Assembly (NCBI RefSeq): GCF_000759835.1
Contig: NZ_BBNB01000002.1
Span: 434,001-498,000, forward strand
Length of the DNA stretch: 64,000 nucleotides
Direction of reading: 5' to 3'
DNA from: Citrobacter sedlakii NBRC 105722
Lineage (GTDB): Bacteria; Pseudomonadota; Gammaproteobacteria; Enterobacterales; Enterobacteriaceae
The first letter of the stretch is position 1; each line of letters opens with the position of its first letter. Below are positions 21,537 to 33,078 of the stretch, piece by piece. The notes beneath the pieces were generated by a model. That model saw nothing but the letters and a program-made list of their open reading frames with translations. It did not search any database and had not been told where the DNA came from. The position numbers were made by a program, and so were the translations under genes.

Positions 21537-22964
21537 ATGTCATCACGTCGCAATGGAAGCCAGTCGTTACATCGCCTGCTGGGTCACTGGCAGGAGACAT
21601 CTTCACGTACGCCGCTGTGGCGACAGTTGGCGGAAGCGCTGCGTCTGCTGATCCTTGACGGGCGTCTGGCGCTAGACAGCCGCTTGCCTGGCGAACGCGA
21701 ACTGGCGTCAGTGCTGGATGTGAGCCGCACCACCGTTGCCAGCGCGCTGGCGCAACTACGTGAAGAGGGATATCTGGACATCCGTCACGGCAGCGGGTCG
21801 CGGGTGATTTTGCCAACGCATATTCGCGACGTGCCCACGCGCTCGGCGACGCCCCTGGCGGTTGATCTTTCCACGGCGGCGCTGAATGCCGGACCTGAAA
21901 TCCATCAGGCTTACCAGGAGGCGCTGCGCGCCATGCCGCCCCACTTGTTGACCTCCGGCTATCAGCCGCAGGGGCTGCTCTCCCTGCGCGAGTCTGTCGC
22001 CCGGCACTATGCGTCGCGAGGACTGCCGACCCATGCTGATGAAATCATGGTAGTGAACGGTGCGGTCAGCGGCCTGGCGCTGATCCTGCGTTTAATGACC
22101 GGGCCAGGCGACCGCGTACTTGTCGATCATCCCACTTACCCACTGGCCATTGCCGCGATTCAGGGCGCCTCCTGTCGACCGGTTGGCGTTTCGTTACCGG
22201 AGCAGGGCTGGGATACCGCTGGACTGGCAGCCACTATCGCACAGACCTCTCCCAGGCTCGCTTATCTGATGCCGGATTTTCATAACCCCACCGGGCGGTG
22301 CATGGATGAGCCGACGCGCCAGATTGTCGCCGACATTGCGGCCACAACCCACACAACGCTGGTCATTGATGAAACGATGGTGAATCTGTGGTACGACGCC
22401 GCGCCGCCGCCTCCACTGGCGGCTTATCATCGCCATGCGCCGGTCATTCTGCTGGGTTCGGCAGGAAAAAGTTTTTGGGGCGGCTTGCGGCTGGGATGGG
22501 TGCGCGCGCCAGCAAGAACCATCGCTGCGCTGGTGCAAACGCGCGACACGTTCGATCTCGGCTCGCCGGTGCTGGAACAGCTCGCCACCACGTGGCTTCT
22601 CGATAATGCCAGCGCCTTTTTACCCCAACGCCGACAGCAACTGGCGGAACGACGCGCATTGTGTCAAACGCTTATGCGCTCGCATTTTCCGGAATGGCGC
22701 TTTCAGACGCCGCAGGGAGGACTTTCGTATTGGGTGGAACTGCCGGACGCGCTGGCGACGCAGTTCGCCACGCGCGCGGAGAGCGCCGGGATACAATTGG
22801 GAACAGGCACCCGCTTCGGTTTAGCAGGCGCGTTTGATCGCTTTTTGCGGATGCCGTTCGCGCTGCCGGAAGAAGGCTTGCGCGAAGCTTTTCGAACCTT
22901 ACAGCCGCTCTGGGAGAGCCTGCGCATGCAGTCAGCAGGCAGTAAAGTTCGCAAAATTATTTAG
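21537..22964 (+). CDS. MocR family PLP-dependent transcriptional regulator (YczR-like)
   Basis: About 475 residues from MSSRRNGSQSLHRLL; a TTG six codons upstream is an alternative start. N-terminal GntR winged helix (about 25-90: RLPGERELASVLDVSRTTVASALAQLREEGYL), then a fold-type I aminotransferase domain. The PLP-binding Lys is K311 in GSAGKSFWGGLRLGW; NPTGRCM and the DETM segment also fit the family. It is a fusion regulator that senses PLP or a PLP-ligand adduct. The divergent YczE-like gene is its likely target. Its stop codon overlaps the convergent stop of the 72-residue gene. Confidence 0.88.
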   Translation: MSSRRNGSQSLHRLLGHWQETSSRTPLWRQLAEALRLLILDGRLALDSRLPGERELASVLDVSRTTVASALAQLREEGYLDIRHGSGSRVILPTHIRDVPTRSATPLAVDLSTAALNAGPEIHQAYQEALRAMPPHLLTSGYQPQGLLSLRESVARHYASRGLPTHADEIMVVNGAVSGLALILRLMTGPGDRVLVDHPTYPLAIAAIQGASCRPVGVSLPEQGWDTAGLAATIAQTSPRLAYLMPDFHNPTGRCMDEPTRQIVADIAATTHTTLVIDETMVNLWYDAAPPPPLAAYHRHAPVILLGSAGKSFWGGLRLGWVRAPARTIAALVQTRDTFDLGSPVLEQLATTWLLDNASAFLPQRRQQLAERRALCQTLMRSHFPEWRFQTPQGGLSYWVELPDALATQFATRAESAGIQLGTGTRFGLAGAFDRFLRMPFALPEEGLREAFRTLQPLWESLRMQSAGSKVRKII

Positions 22965-23179
22965 TATTGACGCGGTACCGGAAAGCCTTTCAGGGAGATG
23001 ATAAAATCCTCACCCTCTTTCTTGATTCTGGCGCCCGCGTCGCACCAGTCTGAGGCAATACGGAAAAACTCGTCGCTGCCGACGTTCCAGTGTAAGCGAA
23101 CATGTTTCACGTAGCCTGAGCGCAATAATTCACAGGCTTCACTGTAGTTACTGGCGGTGGAAAGCGTTTGCTGTTTCAT
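22961..23179 (-). CDS. Uncharacterised 72-residue protein
   Basis: I do not recognise this family. The sequence is MKQQTLSTASNYSEACELLRSG followed by a mixed alpha/beta stretch, with two Cys and no membrane segment. Its ATG overlaps the stop of the upstream ribbon-helix-helix gene (ATGA), so the two are translationally coupled. It ends tail-to-tail with the MocR-type gene, sharing the last three bases. A toxin-like partner of the RHH protein is one possibility, based only on the arrangement. Confidence 0.75.
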   Translation of the reverse strand: MKQQTLSTASNYSEACELLRSGYVKHVRLHWNVGSDEFFRIASDWCDAGARIKKEGEDFIISLKGFPVPRQY

Positions 23180-23427
23180 TTTTTCTTCTTCAGTAATCTG
23201 CGCAATGCTTTGATTTCTTTCGACGTCAGCGGTTCGACTTGCGACTCGATCGTGTGCTGGCTGTCGATCTCATCTGCGCAGACGTCGCCTTCTGCTGCCG
23301 CCCCAAAGGCGCTAAGCAGCAGTTTTTCTGTCGTGATACTCAAATTTTCGTTGTTCGTTTCGGCGTGCTGGCGAAGTTTCTCTTTCACCGCCTCATCGAT
23401 TTTGACATTTAGTACCGCTGTAGCCAT
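23176..23427 (-). CDS. Ribbon-helix-helix-like small protein
   Basis: 83 residues from ATG 23427, with AAGGAT upstream; a longer frame lacks a good ribosome site. The N terminus, MATAVLNVKIDEAVKEKLRQ followed by HAETNNENLSITTEKLLLSA, looks like an RHH/CopG or DinJ-type DNA-binding domain: a beta strand and two helices. The C terminus is a Lys-rich tail (IKALRRLLKKKK) after an acidic linker. First gene of a two-gene overlapping cassette; self-repression or an antitoxin role is plausible but not shown. Confidence 0.72.
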   Translation of the reverse strand: MATAVLNVKIDEAVKEKLRQHAETNNENLSITTEKLLLSAFGAAAEGDVCADEIDSQHTIESQVEPLTSKEIKALRRLLKKKK

Positions 23428-23616
23428 CGTAAAATCCTTGTGTGCAAGCAGGCAAAACACGGCGTAGCCGCAAACGCGCCGGTACGACGTGGAAAGAAAG
23501 AGGGGATTATGTTTTAACTTCCCGACAACACTCTGCCAGTTGTTCATTACAAAAAAATGACGAATTCATGACAAAATGAAGAAGTGAGACGGCGGGCTAC
23601 TTCGGACGGCAGAAAT

Positions 23617-23730
23617 GGGTGGGGGCCCTGCCAGCTACATCCCGGCACACGCGTCATCTGCCTTGGCTGCTTCCTTCCGGACCTGACCTGGTAAACAGAG
23701 TAGCGTTGCGGGAGAACCAACAGAGCCCCC
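23617..23730 (-). ncRNA. ffs: 4.5S RNA, signal recognition particle RNA
   Basis: 114-nt RNA, read on the minus strand from GGGGGCTCTGTTGG to GGGCCCCCACCC. It contains the conserved Ffh-binding hairpin (CAGGTCAGGTCCGGAAGG, AAGCAGCCAAGG). The terminal GGGGGC/GCCCCC helix closes the hairpin. It is nearly identical to E. coli 4.5S RNA and lies next to atl, as in E. coli. It works with Ffh to target nascent membrane proteins to FtsY/SecYEG. Confidence 0.97.
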
Positions 23731-23806
23731 ATTGAGAGCGTTGTTAACCAACGCGCAGGCGCATTATCACTGCTGCCCCGGCCAATTGCAAGCCGTCGGG
23801 CGTCGG

Positions 23807-24196
23807 ATGCTGGTTTCTTGCGCAATGGCGCTTCACCCGCCGCCGTTTCGGGATTATCCTGAAGGATTACCGCAGGAAGAAATAATGGACAGAGAAGACA
23901 CTTTTCCCCAACGAGTCTGGCAAATCATTGCCTCAATACCTGAAGGATTCGTCACCACCTACGGTGACGTGGCAAAACTTGCCGGTTCGCCGCGGGCTGC
24001 GCGCCAGGTAGGCGGCGTCCTCAAACGCTTACCCGAAGGCAGCACCCTTCCCTGGCATCGGGTGGTTAACCGACACGGCGCGATCTCGTTATCCGGGCCG
24101 GATCTTCAGCGTCAACGTCAGGCATTATTATCAGAAGGGGTTCAGGTGTCCGGAAGCGGGCAAATCGATTTGCAGCGTTATCGCTGGAACTACTGA
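23807..24196 (+). CDS. atl: Alkyltransferase-like protein Atl (YbaZ)
   Basis: Member of the MGMT/Ada C-terminal family that binds O6-alkylguanine but cannot transfer the alkyl group. The reactive PCHR motif is PWHR here (STLPWHRVVN), with Trp in place of Cys. The DNA-binding HTH follows the usual layout (TTYGDVAKLAGSPRAARQVGGVLKR). It flags lesions for nucleotide-excision repair. With the E. coli-type start (MLVSCAM) it has 129 residues; an ATG at 23885, preceded by the stronger AGGAAG, would give a 103-residue form that keeps the whole domain. Divergent from ffs. Confidence 0.93.
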   Translation: MLVSCAMALHPPPFRDYPEGLPQEEIMDREDTFPQRVWQIIASIPEGFVTTYGDVAKLAGSPRAARQVGGVLKRLPEGSTLPWHRVVNRHGAISLSGPDLQRQRQALLSEGVQVSGSGQIDLQRYRWNY

Positions 24197-24218
24197 CCCT
24201 CTCCGGGCGGAGAGGGTC
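24195..24218. terminator. Bidirectional terminator between atl and ybaY
   Basis: Perfect GACCCTCTCC / GGAGAGGGTC stem with a 4-base loop, followed by GTTTT on the plus strand, between convergent stop codons. Confidence 0.85.
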
Positions 24219-24228
24219 GTTTTACGTC

Positions 24229-24798
24229 TTAATACTGCGTAGGTGCTGGTACGGCAGAAGAAGGCGTCACCTGTGTCGGCGACGTCGACGGCACCGTTGT
24301 GGTTGCGCCGCCGCTGGCCTGAACAGGCACTGCCGTCTGCTGGACAGGGACCAGCGTCAGATCGGCTTTCGTTCCGCCCTGGTTGATAACCGGCTGAACG
24401 GTATCGGTGATAAAGACCAGTTTGTCGTTCACAGTGATGGCTGCGCTCAGCAGAATGCGGGCATTCGGCTTGATATCGGCCGGGTTAAACGGCAGTACGA
24501 AGCTGAACGGCGCTTGCTTCCCTTCGGTTCGTACCGCTTTTTGCGACAGCACCTTAGACGGCGCATCGGCCAACGAAGCGTCTGACAGGGTAACGGTCAG
24601 AACAGCGTCAGGCGGCAACGCCACTTTCTGACGGATCCATACGGTACCTGAAACATTAGGTTGCTGAATAGTGGACTGTGTGGCAGTAATGGAAGTGTTC
24701 GGGTTTGGCGCAGGCGTCTGAATGTCCGCGCTTTTATCCGCGCAGGCAGCCAGGGACACCGCAACCGCTAAACCACTTACTATGTGCACGAGTTTCAT
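24229..24798 (-). CDS. ybaY: YbaY family lipoprotein
   Basis: 189-residue predicted lipoprotein. The signal sequence MKLVHIVSGLAVAVSLAAC ends in the lipobox LAAC with Cys19. The central beta-rich YbaY domain (about 50-145: VSGTVWIRQKVALPPDAVL) is followed by a low-complexity Thr/Pro/Ser/Gln-rich tail. The function is unknown; it is a glycan-type YscW-related fold in family descriptions. Convergent with atl and divergent from tesB, as in E. coli. Confidence 0.94.
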   Translation of the reverse strand: MKLVHIVSGLAVAVSLAACADKSADIQTPAPNPNTSITATQSTIQQPNVSGTVWIRQKVALPPDAVLTVTLSDASLADAPSKVLSQKAVRTEGKQAPFSFVLPFNPADIKPNARILLSAAITVNDKLVFITDTVQPVINQGGTKADLTLVPVQQTAVPVQASGGATTTVPSTSPTQVTPSSAVPAPTQY

Positions 24799-25011
24799 TC
24801 AATTCTCCTTATCATCAATGCACCAGCAGGCCTTTCCCCCCGCCGGAAGAGTGGTTAACAAATACATAACGTCAATAAGTGTGGCACATATCACTGATTT
24901 TTGCCTGGATTAAGCCTTTTATTCAGACTATTGCACCCATCGGACCACTTAATAAATTGCGTTATACTCTGCCTATCTCGCTTCGGCGCCGTTGTTACCT
25001 GGAGAGCATGT

Positions 25012-25872
25012 ATGAGTCAGGCACTGAGTAATTTGCTGACATTATTGAATCTGGAAAAAATTGAGGAAGGACTCTTTCGGGGCCAGAGTGAAGACTTAGG
25101 ACTGCGCCAGGTCTTTGGCGGCCAGGTTGTCGGTCAGGCGCTGTATGCCGCTAAAGAGACCGTACCGGAAGAACGCCTGGTTCACTCTTTCCACAGCTAT
25201 TTTTTACGCCCCGGCGACAGCCAGAAACCGATTATTTATGATGTGGAAGTGCTGCGCGACGGCAACAGTTTCAGCGCCCGCCGCGTTGCCGCTATCCAGA
25301 ACGGCAAGCCTATTTTTTATATGACCGCGTCGTTTCAGGCGCCAGAAAACGGTTTTGAACATCAAAAAACCATGCCGCACGCCCCCGCGCCAGATGGCCT
25401 GAAATCAGAAACCGAAATCGCCCAGTCGCTGGCGCATCTGCTGCCACCGGTGCTGAAGGATAAATTTCTCTGCGACCGCCCACTGGAGGTGCGACCGGTT
25501 GAGTTCCACAATCCGTTGAAAGGCCATGTGGCCGAACCCACCCGTCAGGTGTGGATCCGCGCTAACGGCACGCTGCCGGATGATATCCGCGTGCATCAGT
25601 ATCTGCTGGGCTACGCGTCGGATCTTAATTTTCTGCCGGTTGCGCTACAGCCGCACGGCATTGGTTTTCTGGAAAAAGGGATTCAGATCGCCACCATCGA
25701 TCACTCCATGTGGTTCCACCGTCCCTTTGATTTGAATCAGTGGCTGTTGTACAGCGTGGAAAGCACCTCGGCGTCCAGCGCCCGGGGCTTTGTACGCGGT
25801 GAGTTTTATACCCAGGACGGCATATTGGTCGCCTCAACCGTGCAGGAAGGGGTGATGCGCAATCACAACTAA
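25012..25872 (+). CDS. tesB: Acyl-CoA thioesterase II
   Basis: Hydrolyses medium- to long-chain acyl-CoA to free fatty acid and CoA. 286 residues from ATG 25012 with GGAGAGC upstream; the open frame extends 37 codons further but without homology. Double hotdog fold: [21 protein letters not shown] in the first and [20 protein letters not shown] in the second, which holds the catalytic Asp. Same length as E. coli TesB. Divergent from ybaY. Confidence 0.97.
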   Translation: MSQALSNLLTLLNLEKIEEGLFRGQSEDLGLRQVFGGQVVGQALYAAKETVPEERLVHSFHSYFLRPGDSQKPIIYDVEVLRDGNSFSARRVAAIQNGKPIFYMTASFQAPENGFEHQKTMPHAPAPDGLKSETEIAQSLAHLLPPVLKDKFLCDRPLEVRPVEFHNPLKGHVAEPTRQVWIRANGTLPDDIRVHQYLLGYASDLNFLPVALQPHGIGFLEKGIQIATIDHSMWFHRPFDLNQWLLYSVESTSASSARGFVRGEFYTQDGILVASTVQEGVMRNHN

Positions 25873-25907
25873 ACCGGCAGACGCCGTATGCGGTTGATAA
25901 CGCACGC

Positions 25908-25937
25908 AGGCCCGGTCAGCAATACGCTGCCGGGCCC
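25908..25937. terminator. Hairpin between tesB and amtB
   Basis: GGCCCGG / CCGGGCC inverted repeat in the 70-bp gap between convergent stops. GC-rich and without a clear T run; it probably serves both transcripts. Confidence 0.55.
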
Positions 25938-25942
25938 TGACG

Positions 25943-27229
25943 TTACGCGTTATACGCGTTCTCGCCGTGGCTGTTGACATCCAGCCCTTCGCGCTCTTGC
26001 TCTTCCGGCACGCGCAGCCCTACGGTCATATCCGCCAGCTTGTAACCGATGAACGCCACCACGCCGGACCAGACGAGGGTGATGGCAATACTTTCCAGTT
26101 GTACCAGCACCTGATGCCCCATCGTTACGCCCTCGGCGAACCCCACGCCGCCCAGCGCGCTGGAGGCGAATACGCCCGTCAGAATACAGCCGACGATCCC
26201 GCAGACGCCGTGAACGCCAAACACATCGCACGGGTCGTCAACTCGCAGCAGACGCTTCAACATGGTTACGCCCCACAGCCCGGCTAGCCCGGCGACCACG
26301 CCGATGATTAACGCGCCGCCTACGCCGATATAGCCGCAGGCAGGCGTTACGCCAACCAGACCGGCAATCGCACCGGAACAGGCGCCCAGCAGAGAAGGTT
26401 TACCGCGCAGCGCCCACTCCCCGAAAATCCAGCCGAGGATTGCCGCCGCCGTTGCGACAACGGTATTGACGAAGGCCAATGCCGCAATTTCATTCGCCGC
26501 CCCGGCAGAGCCGGCGTTAAAACCAAACCAGCCGATATAAAGGATCGCCGTGCCGGTAAACACCATCGGCAGGTTGTGCGGTTTAAACGCCTCTTTGCCA
26601 AAACCGACGCGTTTGCCAATCAGGTATGCGCCCACCAGCCCGGCAATCGCCGCGTTAATATGCACCACGGTACCGCCGGCGAAGTCCAGCGCGCCATGTG
26701 ACGCCAACAGGCCTCCGCCCCACACCATATGGGCGATCGGAATATAGGAGAGCGTCAACCAGACCACCACAAAGATCAGCACGGCAGAGAAACGGATACG
26801 TTCCGCCAGCGCCCCGACGATCAACCCGACGGTGATACAGGCAAACGAGCCCTGAAAAGCAACGTGAATATACTGGTAGATACTGCCCATCACGGCGGTC
26901 AGCTCAATGTTCTTGAGCATCACCCAGTTAACATTACCGAAGAAGTTGTTCCCTTCGCCAAACGCCAGTGAATAGCCAAATACCACCCACATAATACACA
27001 CCAACGCGAAGGTGACCGTCACCTGCGTCAGCATCGACAACACGTTCTTACCGCGGATCAGACCGCCATAGAACAGGGCAATGCCGGGAATGGTCATAAA
27101 CAGCACCAGCGCGGTGCAAATCATCATAAAACCGTTGTCCGCTTTTTCGGCAACTGCCGGAGCAGCCGCTGCCAGCCCAGGCAGCATCGCCAGTGAAGCA
27201 AGGCCCGTTTTCATCGTTGCTATCTTCAT
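25943..27229 (-). CDS. amtB: Ammonium transporter AmtB
   Basis: Trimeric inner-membrane ammonium channel, 428 residues. A cleavable signal peptide (MKIATMKTGLASLAMLPGLAAAA) precedes 11 membrane segments. The ammonium-pathway motifs FYGGLIRGKN, FQGSFACITVGLIVGA and GFNAGSAGAANEIAA are present, as are the twin pore His regions (ALDFAGGTVVHINAA and VFGVHGVCGIVG). GlnK, encoded just upstream, docks on the cytoplasmic face when nitrogen is plentiful. glnK-amtB is one operon under sigma-54/NtrC control. Confidence 0.98.
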   Translation of the reverse strand: MKIATMKTGLASLAMLPGLAAAAPAVAEKADNGFMMICTALVLFMTIPGIALFYGGLIRGKNVLSMLTQVTVTFALVCIMWVVFGYSLAFGEGNNFFGNVNWVMLKNIELTAVMGSIYQYIHVAFQGSFACITVGLIVGALAERIRFSAVLIFVVVWLTLSYIPIAHMVWGGGLLASHGALDFAGGTVVHINAAIAGLVGAYLIGKRVGFGKEAFKPHNLPMVFTGTAILYIGWFGFNAGSAGAANEIAALAFVNTVVATAAAILGWIFGEWALRGKPSLLGACSGAIAGLVGVTPACGYIGVGGALIIGVVAGLAGLWGVTMLKRLLRVDDPCDVFGVHGVCGIVGCILTGVFASSALGGVGFAEGVTMGHQVLVQLESIAITLVWSGVVAFIGYKLADMTVGLRVPEEQEREGLDVNSHGENAYNA

Positions 27230-27260
27230 TTTGTCGTTTCCCGTTACTGTGTGCCAGGCG

Positions 27261-27599
27261 TTACAGCGCCGCTTCGTCGGCTTCGCCGGTACGAATACGA
27301 ATCACACGCTGCAGCTCAGCGACGAAAATTTTGCCGTCGCCAATTTTTCCGGTGTATGCCGCTTTACTGATGACATCAATCACTTCATCAAGCTGGTCGT
27401 CGGCAATCGCCACATCAATTTTCACTTTGGGCAGGAAATTGACGCTGTATTCCGCCCCGCGATAAAGCTCAGCATGACCTTTCTGCCGCCCAAAGCCTTT
27501 CACTTCGGTGACGGTCAGTCCCTGAATACCTATAGAAGAGAGCGCTTCGCGAACGTCTTCCAGTTTGAACGGTTTGATTACCACGGTAACCAGCTTCAT
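27261..27599 (-). CDS. glnK: Nitrogen regulatory protein P-II GlnK
   Basis: 112-residue PII trimer subunit starting MKLVTVVIKPFKLEDVREAL; the upstream in-frame ATG lies in the promoter region. The uridylylated Tyr51 sits in the T loop (GHAELYRGAEYSVNFLPK). The second PII signature TGKIGDGKIFVAELQRVIRIRTGE is complete. It blocks AmtB when not uridylylated. It follows a sigma-54 promoter. Confidence 0.98.
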   Translation of the reverse strand: MKLVTVVIKPFKLEDVREALSSIGIQGLTVTEVKGFGRQKGHAELYRGAEYSVNFLPKVKIDVAIADDQLDEVIDVISKAAYTGKIGDGKIFVAELQRVIRIRTGEADEAAL

Positions 27600-27651
27600 A
27601 GATCCCCTCCAGTCAGAATTCGGTAATGGCGCTGCTACACGTATACGTGAT

Positions 27652-27667
27652 TGCAAGGGTTATGCCA
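27652..27667 (-). promoter_or_regulatory. Sigma-54 promoter of glnK-amtB
   Basis: Minus-strand TGGCATAACCCTTGCA has the -24 GG and -12 GC elements at the exact spacing of the RpoN consensus (TGGCA-N6-TTGCA type), about 50 bp upstream of the glnK start. Confidence 0.9.
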
Positions 27668-27751
27668 GAAATGAAAATTCCCCGAAGAGCGGCCTGCGGC
27701 TGGCGAAAGAATTGATGTGAAAAGGGGCGAGGCGAAGCGAGAAAAGAAAAA

Positions 27752-27768
27752 CGCACCATGGCAGTGCA
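27752..27768. promoter_or_regulatory. NtrC binding site upstream of glnK
   Basis: Minus-strand TGCACTGCCATGGTGCG, a 17-bp match to the NtrC site (TGCAC-N7-GGTGC type), about 90 bp upstream of the -24 element, in a normal enhancer position. A half site (TGCACC) lies about 25 bp further upstream. Confidence 0.82.
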
Positions 27769-27820
27769 TGATGCGTTACATTTTTGCACCACCGCCGTCG
27801 GGGCTAACGGCGTCGGTGCA

Positions 27821-31364
<3,544 letters not shown>

Positions 31365-31408
31365 GCGTTATGTCCTGACCTGATTTTCCGGCTCATCGTC
31401 CGGGAGGG

Positions 31409-31867
31409 TTATTCAATGGGTAAAGCGGTAGTGTATTTAATCTGTTCCATCGCGAAACTGGATGTCACATCGGAGAGGCCCGGCACGCTGTTCACCAGGC
31501 GCTTATAGAAATCATCGTAGCGTTTCATGTCGGCCACCTGTACCCGCATCAGGTAGTCGTACTCCCCGGCCATGCGCCAGAAGCCAAGCACTTCGGGCAT
31601 CTCGCTGACCACCGTCACGAAACGGCAGTACCATTCACTGCTGTGGTGCTGGGTTTTGATCAGCACGAAGGCGGTTAATCCCAGCCCCAGTTTTTCCGGG
31701 TCCAGCAACGCGACTTTGCCCAGCAAAATGCCGTCGTCTTCCAACCGTTTGAGGCGCTTCCAGCAGGGTGTGGTGGTCAGATTAACGGCATCCGCCAGCG
31801 CCTGCAAAGAGAGGGTGCAGTCTTGCTGCAACAGCGCCAGTAGCTTGCGGTCAATTTTATCTAACAT
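31409..31867 (-). CDS. decR: Lrp/AsnC-family cysteine-responsive regulator DecR (YbaO, CyuR)
   Basis: 152 residues. N-terminal HTH (about 3-60: [39 protein letters not shown]), then a RAM ligand domain ([31 protein letters not shown]). In E. coli it activates cysteine detoxification genes, and in Salmonella the orthologue YbaO controls cdsH. Here the cdsH-type gene is directly divergent, with a palindrome in the shared promoter region. Same strand as mdlAB downstream. Confidence 0.95.
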   Translation of the reverse strand: MLDKIDRKLLALLQQDCTLSLQALADAVNLTTTPCWKRLKRLEDDGILLGKVALLDPEKLGLGLTAFVLIKTQHHSSEWYCRFVTVVSEMPEVLGFWRMAGEYDYLMRVQVADMKRYDDFYKRLVNSVPGLSDVTSSFAMEQIKYTTALPIE

Positions 31868-31879
31868 ATCGACGTCTCA

Positions 31880-31894
31880 GAGAACAATTTTCTC
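31880..31894. promoter_or_regulatory. Candidate DecR operator between decR and the cysteine desulfhydrase gene
   Basis: 15-bp perfect inverted repeat GAGAA-CAATT-TTCTC, 13 bp upstream of the decR start and about 85 bp from the divergent gene. Size and symmetry suit an Lrp/AsnC-family dimer site. The assignment is inferred. Confidence 0.6.
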
Positions 31895-31979
31895 CATTCA
31901 TTCTATTTTAAAGGTCAAATAGCAACAATTTTTTCCGTGCTTTTCGCTACGCTTGGCACAAAATGACAAATGGATATTA

Positions 31980-33035
31980 ATGATGAATAGTGCATGGGTT
32001 AAAAACGCCATCAATGAAATCAACGCGGATTACCATCGCTCCGCCGATACTCACCTTATTCGCTTGCCGCTGCCTGCCTTTCCGGGTATCCAGCTGTATC
32101 TTAAAGATGAAAGCACGCACCCGACCGGCAGCCTGAAACACCGGCTGGCGCGCTCGCTGTTTCTCTACGGGCTGTGCAACGGCTGGATCAAAGAAGGCAC
32201 TACTATTATAGAATCCTCTTCGGGATCGACCGCGGTTTCTGAAGCCTATTTCGCTCGCCTGCTGGGGTTGCCGTTTATCGCCGTCATGCCATCCTGTACG
32301 GCAAAGCGTAAGATTGAGCAGATTGAATTTTACGGCGGTCGCTGTCATTTCGTCGAAAGCGCGTGTGAAATTTACGCCGCCTCGGAGCAACTGGCGCGTG
32401 AGCTGAACGGTCATTACATGGATCAGTTCACCTATGCTGAACGCGCCACCGACTGGCGCGGCAACAATAACATCGCCGACAGTATTTTCCGCCAGATGCA
32501 GTGCGAACCGAACCCGGTTCCCGCGCACATCGTTATGAGTGCGGGCACAGGCGGCACTTCCGCCACTATTGGACGCTATATTCGCTGTCAGGGCTATGCG
32601 ACCCGTCTGATGGTGGTTGACCCGGAAAATTCGGTATTCCTCCCCTACTGGCAAAACCGTGACGCCACGCTTCGCAGCCCGACGGGCAGTAAAATCGAAG
32701 GCATAGGCCGTCCGCGCGTGGAGCCTTCTTTTATTCCGGACGTGGTGGACGAAATGCTGCGCGTGCCCGATGCCGCCAGCGTGGCAACCGCGCACTGGCT
32801 GGAAACCCAGCTCGGTCGTAAGGTTGGGGCTTCCACGGGAACCAATATGTGGGGAATGCTGCACCTTGCCGCCAGAATGCGCGACGCGGGTGAAACCGGT
32901 TCACTGGTGACGCTGTTATGCGACAGCGGGGAGCGGTATCTGGACACCTACTACCACCCCGAGTGGGTAAAGGCGAACATGGGCGATTTGACGCCGTGGC
33001 AGGATGCGCTTGCTCAGTTGCTACGCCTTAAATAA
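31980..33035 (+). CDS. cdsH: PLP-dependent cysteine desulfhydrase / cysteine synthase-like enzyme (CdsH type)
   Basis: 351 residues of fold type II (beta family). The PLP Lys is in [14 protein letters not shown] (about residue 53). Asn-loop-like [17 protein letters not shown] and the PLP-phosphate glycine loop [14 protein letters not shown] are present. Salmonella CdsH is an L-cysteine desulfhydrase that gives sulfide, pyruvate and ammonia and protects from excess cysteine; its gene is divergent from ybaO as here. Two adjacent ATGs (31980, 31983) are both possible starts. E. coli K-12 lacks the gene at this locus. The family is firm; the precise reaction rests on synteny. Confidence 0.85.
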   Translation: MMNSAWVKNAINEINADYHRSADTHLIRLPLPAFPGIQLYLKDESTHPTGSLKHRLARSLFLYGLCNGWIKEGTTIIESSSGSTAVSEAYFARLLGLPFIAVMPSCTAKRKIEQIEFYGGRCHFVESACEIYAASEQLARELNGHYMDQFTYAERATDWRGNNNIADSIFRQMQCEPNPVPAHIVMSAGTGGTSATIGRYIRCQGYATRLMVVDPENSVFLPYWQNRDATLRSPTGSKIEGIGRPRVEPSFIPDVVDEMLRVPDAASVATAHWLETQLGRKVGASTGTNMWGMLHLAARMRDAGETGSLVTLLCDSGERYLDTYYHPEWVKANMGDLTPWQDALAQLLRLK

Positions 33036-33039
33036 AAAA

Positions 33040-33064
33040 ACGGGCAACGTGATGCTGCCCGTTG
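33040..33064 (+). terminator. Terminator of the cdsH-type gene
   Basis: ACGGGCA / TGCCCGT stem with a 9-base loop, 5 bp after the stop codon, between genes converging on cof. It has a T-rich side on the minus strand (the poly-A upstream), so it may also end cof transcripts. Confidence 0.7.
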
Positions 33065-33078
33065 CCGGAAAGGATCTC

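Noticed and set aside
24195..24218. Possible small RNA at the atl-ybaY gap
   Set aside because: Only 32 bp between convergent stops, explained by a terminator hairpin.
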